A model generated the notes under the pieces. That model was given only the letters and a program-made list of their open reading frames with translations, made no database searches and had not been told where the DNA came from. Shown here piece after piece: positions 57,557-64,000 of a stretch of DNA of 64,000 nucleotides; within the stretch, counting starts at the first letter, position 1, and the number at the start of each line of letters is the position of its first letter. This stretch comes from Monocercomonoides exilis (Eukaryota > Preaxostyla > Oxymonadida > Polymastigidae): assembly GCA_001643675.2 (NCBI GenBank), contig LSRY02000046.1:124001-188000 (forward strand). Direction: 5' to 3'. The translations under genes were made by a program, and so were the position numbers.

Positions 57557-59398
57557 ATGCAAAGTTCAATCCCTGTTTTGAGGCAACAAACAGCGTACCA
57601 TGTAAATTGTGCTTCATTCAGTTCAAGATCGCAAACTCTGATTTTAGGAACCACGGATGGTTATAGACTTTATTCAACAAAATCAAGAAAGCTGCTTTCT
57701 ACAGGATGTTCGTTTTTCTTGTGTTTTTATAAAACGTGTTAGATTCTTTCTTCTCTAAATTAAACATACATCAAAAGGTGAAGGTGAAGACATTCAGCTC
57801 ATAAAATTGTGGGGAGAAAAAGCTTGTGCTGGATTAATTTCTTTATCATTTGACAGCTCACAAGGAACAAAATTTCAATTGATTGACTTGTCACAAAAAC
57901 CCTCTCGAATCATTGATAGTATAGAATTCAAAACTCCAATAAAAGACTTTTCGTTTTCAAGAAATACGTTTGCTTTTGATTCATTGAATAAAAGATTTTA
58001 TATTAAATTTAAAAAGATTGAATGTCATTTTGGCAAATTTTATTTATATATTTGAGCTTCCATCATTGACTTTGTTGTTTGCAGAGAGTTTGAGTAGATT
58101 TTTTTTGTAATTTTTTTTTATTCAAATGTTTTCAGTCACCACTCCAGGCACTGAGTCATCTGATGTTGCTCTTATGGCTTCTTCATTTGAAACTTCTCGC
58201 GTTGCATTCAGCGGTGTTGTTGTTAGTTCAAGCTGCAAGGTTGGAGTTACAGTTAGCGATCAACCATCACTGGTTACTGGCAAAGGAAGCTTTTCTGTAT
58301 TGACAAATGTGAACAAACTTGTGGAATTATATCGTAAATGTTTAAAAGAATTTGAAGATGCGACTTCAAATAAAATTGGGGAGCAAAGCACGCAAGAGAC
58401 ATTAACAGCTATTCCTTCCTCTAAAACAGAAATTCCAACTACACTTTCTTCTGATATTTCGCAGACAGAAAACGCAAATTTCATAAGCAGAGGGAAAAAA
58501 ACAATTTTCAGCTCTCCATTCTGCTTTGCGACCTCGTGCGATGCATATTCTGCTTCCTTTTCTATTTTTACTCCATTTTCGCAGTCGTTGCATTCGCTGT
58601 CAATTTCGAATGATGGAACATGGGCGGCTGCATCCGCATCAAATGTATGCGCAACCCTTCTTTTTATTGTTTCCAACAAAAGTGATACCAAACATTTAAT
58701 GATACTTTCTGTTGATAAAATAAACATTCATTTTTGTCAAATCAACAGCAGGGCTTTTCTTCCGACTTCTTCCTTGTTCACGTTGACAAACGAGCACATT
58801 TCAGAATGAAATTGGGAGTTGCACCTTCACTTCAGTTTTCTCCTTGTTTGCCACACTCTTTAAAAACTCTACACATTTTATTTTCATATTTAACTTTATT
58901 TGCATCCTGATATTTCTTTAAAAACCTTTTTTTTTCCCGCATCTTCTTCATCTTCTTTGTTATAATTTATTTATTACGCATTTTTTTTTTCAATTTTGAA
59001 TGCTCGATTTTATTTGCAGCCATCGTATTCTCCCCAAATTCTACAATTGTGCTCGTTCGTCTGAATGACAACAAAGTGTGCGTGTTCGAAAAGAAACTGT
59101 CTCTCCAAACCGAAGCAGATTCTTCTTCTCAAGACAGAGTTGACCAAGCAACTTGGCCATCAGCGCCCACGAGGGTAATTAAAAATCTTCGAGAAACATC
59201 AGAAAAAATTGGATTAATGGCAGATTCTGATGATAGAGATATCTATGTTTGCATAATTAATGACGCTTTTTCATTTCAAGATTTCAATGCCTTTTGTTAT
59301 TGATTTAGATTATTTCGGATAACTGCGTGCTTTACACATTTTGTAAATCTTGGCGCGGGGAGTTATCAGATTCTCCAGTAACAAAAGTTCTTCAATGA
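57557..59398 (+). CDS. PROPPIN (Atg18/WIPI)-like WD-repeat protein
   Basis: The first exon (57557-57707) reads V-N-C-A-S-F-S and L-I-L-G-T-T-D-G-Y-R-L-Y, the typical first blade of PROPPINs. An intron GTTCGT...AAAAG (57708-57777) leads to exon 2, with K-T-P-I-K-D-F-S-F-S-R. Further exons carry H-S-L-S-I-S-N-D-G-T-W-A-A-A-S-A-S, then, from about 59018, I-V-F-S-P-N-S-T-I-V and K-V-C-V-F-E. The last intron (59247-59308, GTTTGC...TTTAG) joins D-R-D-I-Y to I-I-S-D-N-C-V-L-Y. The splice sites around 58010-58130 and 58800-59017 are not resolved. The phosphoinositide-binding F/L-R-R-G motif was not found and may lie in an unplaced exon or be lost. Family members bind PI3P/PI(3,5)P2 in autophagy and vacuole traffic. 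Confidence 0.6.
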
Positions 59399-59566
59399 TC
59401 ATGCACCAAAAAATGTTCAATTTTTCAATTTTATATTTTGTACTTAATTTTATGTTATTATTATTATTATAATTTTATTTTGTAATATTGAGGAAAATAA
59501 TATACGAATAGTATTCTCCCATATTCTAAAAATTAGTAATTTCTTTTTGCGTTTCAAAGGTATTTA

Positions 59567-61032
59567 ATGGACATTGACCAAAATGAAACAGTTTGAATGC
59601 ATTAAAATTTTGAAATCTACATTGCCACAATTTTATTATAATAATTATTTTCTTCTTCATCAAAATATTTGAAATATTTAAAACAAGACACATTTTCAGT
59701 CATCATTCAATGTCCTTGAATGCTTTAATTCTCTTGGATTCCACAATTCATCTGAGGATTCAACGCTGTTGAAACTTTGGAAATTGTTTCAAGGATTAAT
59801 TGAACCAGGTGTAAGAACTCTTCAAAATGAATTGTCATCGAGAAATGAGGAACAATTACAAATTCCACAAGAAAGAATTGAAAAAGAAAAAAGCGAATGC
59901 TTGAAACTTCAACGAAAAGTTCATTCAACGATAGACTTATTGGAAAATTTAATTTTTATTCGAGGAATTCCATCTACTTCTGTCGAGCACCATCCAATAT
60001 TTATGCATTTTATCGAACAACGTCAATACAATCCAGAAGAAATTAGAAATGCCTTTTCCATGCATGGAAAATTGGAAGAACTTGAGGCGATAATTATCAA
60101 GTGGCAATCGCAATACAAGTTGATCCTTCATTTCGATCCGACTCCTTCTCGTGATCCAAGCATTCCCACTCTTCCCATAGAAAAGTACATTATTCGATGG
60201 CAACAGGTTGGTAAGGCTTGCAAATCAATAGATACAGCTTTGAAGAATGAATGGGTGCGTAGAGCCGTGGAAATACATGACCAAATGAATGAACGAAGGA
60301 AATTCTTGACTACCTTTCCAGGAGATGCATCGTTGACAGCAGAAATGTCAGAAAAGATTAACTTTGTGGATTGGTTGGGAAGGCTTCCTATTCAGCCAGT
60401 TTTGGAAGCTCACACATTTGGCGATGCAAGCGACGGCATAATGCTGTTCTTCAAGGCTTTTCCCCGGGAAATGGAAGGCAGCGTGCTGCAGCATGCCCCA
60501 GAGCTGGTGGCGTGCATGGCTGGTGAGGTGCCGCTGGTGCTGACGCGTATTGTCAGCGAGAAGCGACTGCTGCACCAGCGCCCGAGCGAAGTCTCAGCGA
60601 CACTGCGGGAGCTGCGGGAGGTTGTGGATGTGTGGACGGAACAGTTCAAGCTTTTTGCCAACAACCGCTCGGCTGCCCTGCTGCGGAAGGAGCAGAGGCG
60701 CACGCTGGCTTCGATGTCAGCGGCAGAGTACTATTCTGCGTTCCAGGCGAAAGAGGCGCCGCTGGAGAACCCGCTGTTCAAAGGGCAGCTGAGAAACACA
60801 GTGAACAGGCGGTTGGACGATATTGAACGTGTCACAAACGACATTTTCCTTCTGTTTGACACGGCACAGATTGTATTTCCGAACAGAGCAATCGATTTAG
60901 AGACTGCGCTCGCAAAAACAGAAGGCAGAATGACGCAAAAGCAGAGAATGCTTCTTCAGCAACAGGAAAAGAATGAAAATGACATGCAAAACAGGATGAT
61001 GAGAATCGAGCTTGAAGCATTTGATGCGCAGG

Positions 61033-61071
<39 letters not shown>

Positions 61072-64000
61072 GTTCTTCTGATTCCTCTTTTTCCCTCTGT
61101 TCCACCCACACGCCATCCGCTTTCCACAATGCAGTTCAGCTGATAAAGCAACGACATCCGCTGATGCGTCTTCTGAGTGGCTATGCGAACTTCTGCGAGG
61201 CTGCCGAGCAGATTTTGCTGGACACGACACCCGAAGGAATAGCTGAATGGGAGCGAATTCGAGGGTTGCTGGACAAAGAGACGCAGAAGTTCGACGGCGC
61301 AGTGTGCAGACTGATTGAAATGCACATTGCAGTGAAGAAGAGAAGCGAAAGAATGAAAGAGCAGGGCGGAAGAAGCGGAGGGGCACAAGAAAAGACAAAC
61401 GGAAGCTTAAATATGGGCTCTTTCAGAGAGATTAAAGAGAGATTCACACAAAGTCCCTCGCTTGCTGTGTTTGAAGTATTGCTGCGGTTTGGCCCTCTGA
61501 TCAGACTGCGAAAGGAGATTGCTGAAAAAGAAGTGCTGTATTGCGACGAGTTTGAGAGAGAATGTGACATTTTGATGAGAAGTGCCAACGATATTATGAG
61601 GAAGCAGAACATATCTATCGACGGCTTATCAACTTCTTCGCCTTCTTCATCAGCAAATTCATTTTCCTCAACAGCAAATGCGCTGATGATTCTTTCACGT
61701 ACCTCGTTTCAGCACATTTCTGCTGCGTCTGTGCATCCAATCACACCAAATGCAAATGGATCTTTCAGAAGCAATTCTGCTTTGTCTTCTTCAAACTCAG
61801 CCAATCATGCCCAATTCTCATTCTCTGCAACACCTTTCTCCTTCACTTCCATCCTCAGCAACGCCCTCACAAACAAGCCTTTCTCGTCAGGCCAAGTTCT
61901 GCTAAAAGCACAGTACATGAAACAGTGGCAGCTCCTCACCGATGCAATCAACGTTGTCCGTCTTGCATTCTCTCTTCCCCCCTTTCCCCGCCTGCAAATC
62001 GCGAATGAGATGCACACACCGCCCCACTCACACAACTTCGATCTCCTGTCTGCTGGCATCAAGCAGGGACTTTCACAGACACTCGAGCAAGGTATTTGGC
62101 TCAGCAGCCGCTCAGACAACGTGCTGGCTGTTGTGAGTGCAGACGCTCTGCCGCTGCAGCCGAAGACAGACGCAGAGCGGAGGCTGATCGAGTTTTCGCC
62201 GGCTGCTCTGACACTTCTGACGGCAAAGGGACAGCCGCAGCATCAAAAGAGAGAGAGCAGAAAGTGCGTGCTGCGGGTGAATGTGCTGGAGTCACTACTT
62301 TCACTTTCTGCTGAGCGTAGGTTGTGGAGCGTTTTAACGTTCGATGCAAAAGCGCTGCTTCCATTTATTGACAGCATAAGCACAGTTAGAAAACACACAG
62401 TGCTTCTGAAAAGAGCCGTCGACACATTCATTCGATCAACTTCGCTTTTGAATTCTTGTTCGTCTCGTGCTTATACAGCATTTGCGATCGGACAACAGAA
62501 CTTTGCAGGAACAAGAACAGAATATTCATCTCATAACAATACTAATTCAGTTATAACAACATCGTCATTATCAACTTCTTCAATTCCAATTCCATTTCAA
62601 TCTTCAATTATGAATGTGACTCCTCCTTCTCAGCCATCTTCAAGCAGCGCTCAGCTGACACACACACTCACGCCCACCTCGATGCTTGCCATTCCTCTCA
62701 ACGCCCTCCACATTGGAACAGGAAACGAGGCATTGCCTCCAAAAGCCCCAACAACCAGCTCCAGTTTGTTGTCCAGCAATTCAACCAATTCTGTCACTGC
62801 CTCATCATCTTCCACACAAAATACACATGATGATATGAATGCAGGCAACTTCCAGCTTCCTCCGTCGAATGTTTCGTCTGCCTCAGACTTCTTCCAGTTT
62901 GTACTTAAGACGCCAAGTGGAGTTCGAGGCACTTCTCAATCACCTTCCAGCTCTTTGCCAGTCGGAAGCGTTTTTGCGTCGTCTTTTTCAGAGAGACAGC
63001 AACAGACCTCTTCTCAATCGCCATCAAATTCATCTTCTCCTTCTCCTTCAATTTCTTATGAGGCCCAGCGTCATCGACTGCTATTGAAGCAGCCGCTTCT
63101 GCGCTGCCATCGACTGATAAACGAAGGAGTAAACACCGCTCGCTGGCGAGGCAGGCAAATGAACGATAGACTGCCTCACTTTGTGAGAGAGTTTGGCGAA
63201 GCGGTTCAGCGGCTGTCGCTTTGTGTTGAATGTGTGATTGAAGGAGAGAGAACTCTGGCTGACTGCGTAGAAGAATTGTGGAAGGCTCCGTTGTTGTTAG
63301 CAAAAGATGGTAACAAAATTGAAGAGGAAAGACACGAAAATGGATCGTGGAACAAAGAACACAGCTATCTTGCTGATTCAAACAAAGCCTCACCTTCAAA
63401 TAACAGACAAAGACAAAATGAAGTTTCCAAAAGAAAAGCCGAATTTAATGGAGCTCTTTTTGATACGACGCCGTTTATCATTCAACTACAGCGTGCTTCT
63501 CGTGTTGTGTCTTCTCTTCAGCAGACTGGTTTAGATACCAAAAGCATCAACACGTGGATTGAGCCCTGGCTGAATGAGATCAGCACGTCACTCTCTGCCA
63601 GGCTTTGCGAAGCACTGCAGCTGTGGCTTCTGTCTTTTTGCAGAAATTCAAAAAATCTCTGCAACTTTGGTGTGGATGTTGTGAAGCTGAGGGAAGAAAT
63701 CAAACCTCCCTTGATGCTGCTCCAGCAAATTGAGAAGATGGACATTGCGAACAGTTTATCATTGAATGGAAATGGAAATTCCTCATTGACAGCATCTTCA
63801 TCAGCACAACATTCATCAACCCAACCGTATTATTCAGACGATGCATCTGTGCCATCACATCTTCAGTTTCCTTCATTGGTTGTTTGTCTTACTTTGGATC
63901 CCTCGGCAAACAATGTGACTTCTTCTCCTTCAATCGGTGAGCTGAGATGCTCCTGCTTTGATCAGCTGCAATCAATCATCAACGAGTTTGTTGGGTTACC
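59567..64000 (+). CDS. Dynein heavy chain, N-terminal tail (partial, runs off the window)
   Basis: A short first exon (59567-59590, M-D-I-D-Q-N-E-T) joins through a 109-nt intron (GTTTGA...TTTCAG, 59591-59699) to an exon that stays open to the window end; about 1,440 residues are visible. The length, the helical charged composition and late blocks such as I-N-T-W-I-E-P-W-L-N-E-I, S-A-R-L-C-E-A-L-Q-L-W and S-H-L-Q-F-P-S-L-V-V fit the dynein heavy-chain tail (DHC_N1), the cytoplasmic type more than the axonemal. The AAA motor ring would follow downstream. Long Ser/Thr-rich inserts (around 61030-61075, 61625-61850 and 62450-63060) are unusual for the family but typical of this genome. The GC content rises at 60470-60830. 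The alternative is another large coiled-coil protein; the motor region would decide. Confidence 0.62.

Noticed and set aside
60832-61612. Minus-strand open frames opposite the dynein-like exon
   Set aside because: The plus strand is open to the window end and carries the recognisable blocks; the minus frames are shadows.

Overview
Organism. The window looks like nuclear DNA of an oxymonad flagellate (Preaxostyla), most like Monocercomonoides. It is AT-rich and eukaryotic. It has short GT-AG introns (about 50-125 nt) whose 5' site is nearly always GTTTG(T/A/C) or GTGTG(N). It has very long serine-rich low-complexity tracts, and two protein types that I know from memory as large families in that genome: a beta-helix-like surface-type protein and an ARM-like 'LAYQSAWQFL' family. 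The standard genetic code fits, because the PDI-like gene ends KDEL-TAA. The assignment rests on recall, not on a search.

Layout. (1) 1-4260: a dispersed repeat ('AB') that holds a dead Merlin/IS1016-type transposon. (2) 4260-15245: a host interval with a decayed DDE_1 (pogo-like) transposase, a 614-bp Merlin-type non-autonomous element with a perfect 8-bp target duplication, an ER thioredoxin/PDI-like gene, a poly(A)-binding protein gene and a three-exon cathepsin B-like gene. (3) 15245-54981: a second AB copy in inverted orientation, split by a 35,482-bp insertion at 16127-51608. (4) 55000-64000: host DNA with a doubtful MIR-like fragment, a broken member of the ARM-like family, a PROPPIN (Atg18/WIPI)-like gene and the start of a dynein heavy-chain gene that leaves the window.

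Main result. The 35.5-kb insertion is bounded by a ~27-bp terminal inverted repeat and a 6-bp CATATG duplication. The intact AB copy at 1-4260 supplies the empty site, with a single CATATG at 3368-3373. The two A arms are almost identical, so the insertion is recent. I recognise no Polinton/Maverick core gene in it. Its cargo is two ubiquitin-specific-protease (USP) genes, a SENP/Ulp1-like gene, a beta-helix surface-type gene and several decayed genes. One USP gene lies in a nested 6.27-kb element (24147-30415) with its own ~190-bp inverted repeats, and its three-exon gene joins a USP domain to a DDE-transposase-like domain. The other USP gene (40093-50917) has about 16 copies of a 582-bp unit, which would give a protein of roughly 3,570 residues. 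That gene is broken only by homopolymer length changes.

How it fits together. The host genes do not form an operon. Inside the large element the repeated theme is de-ubiquitination and de-SUMOylation enzymes attached to long polyserine linkers, with the transposase-like domain fused to one of them. Many element genes carry single in-frame stops or A-run frameshifts, so they are either recently dead or affected by homopolymer errors in the assembly.
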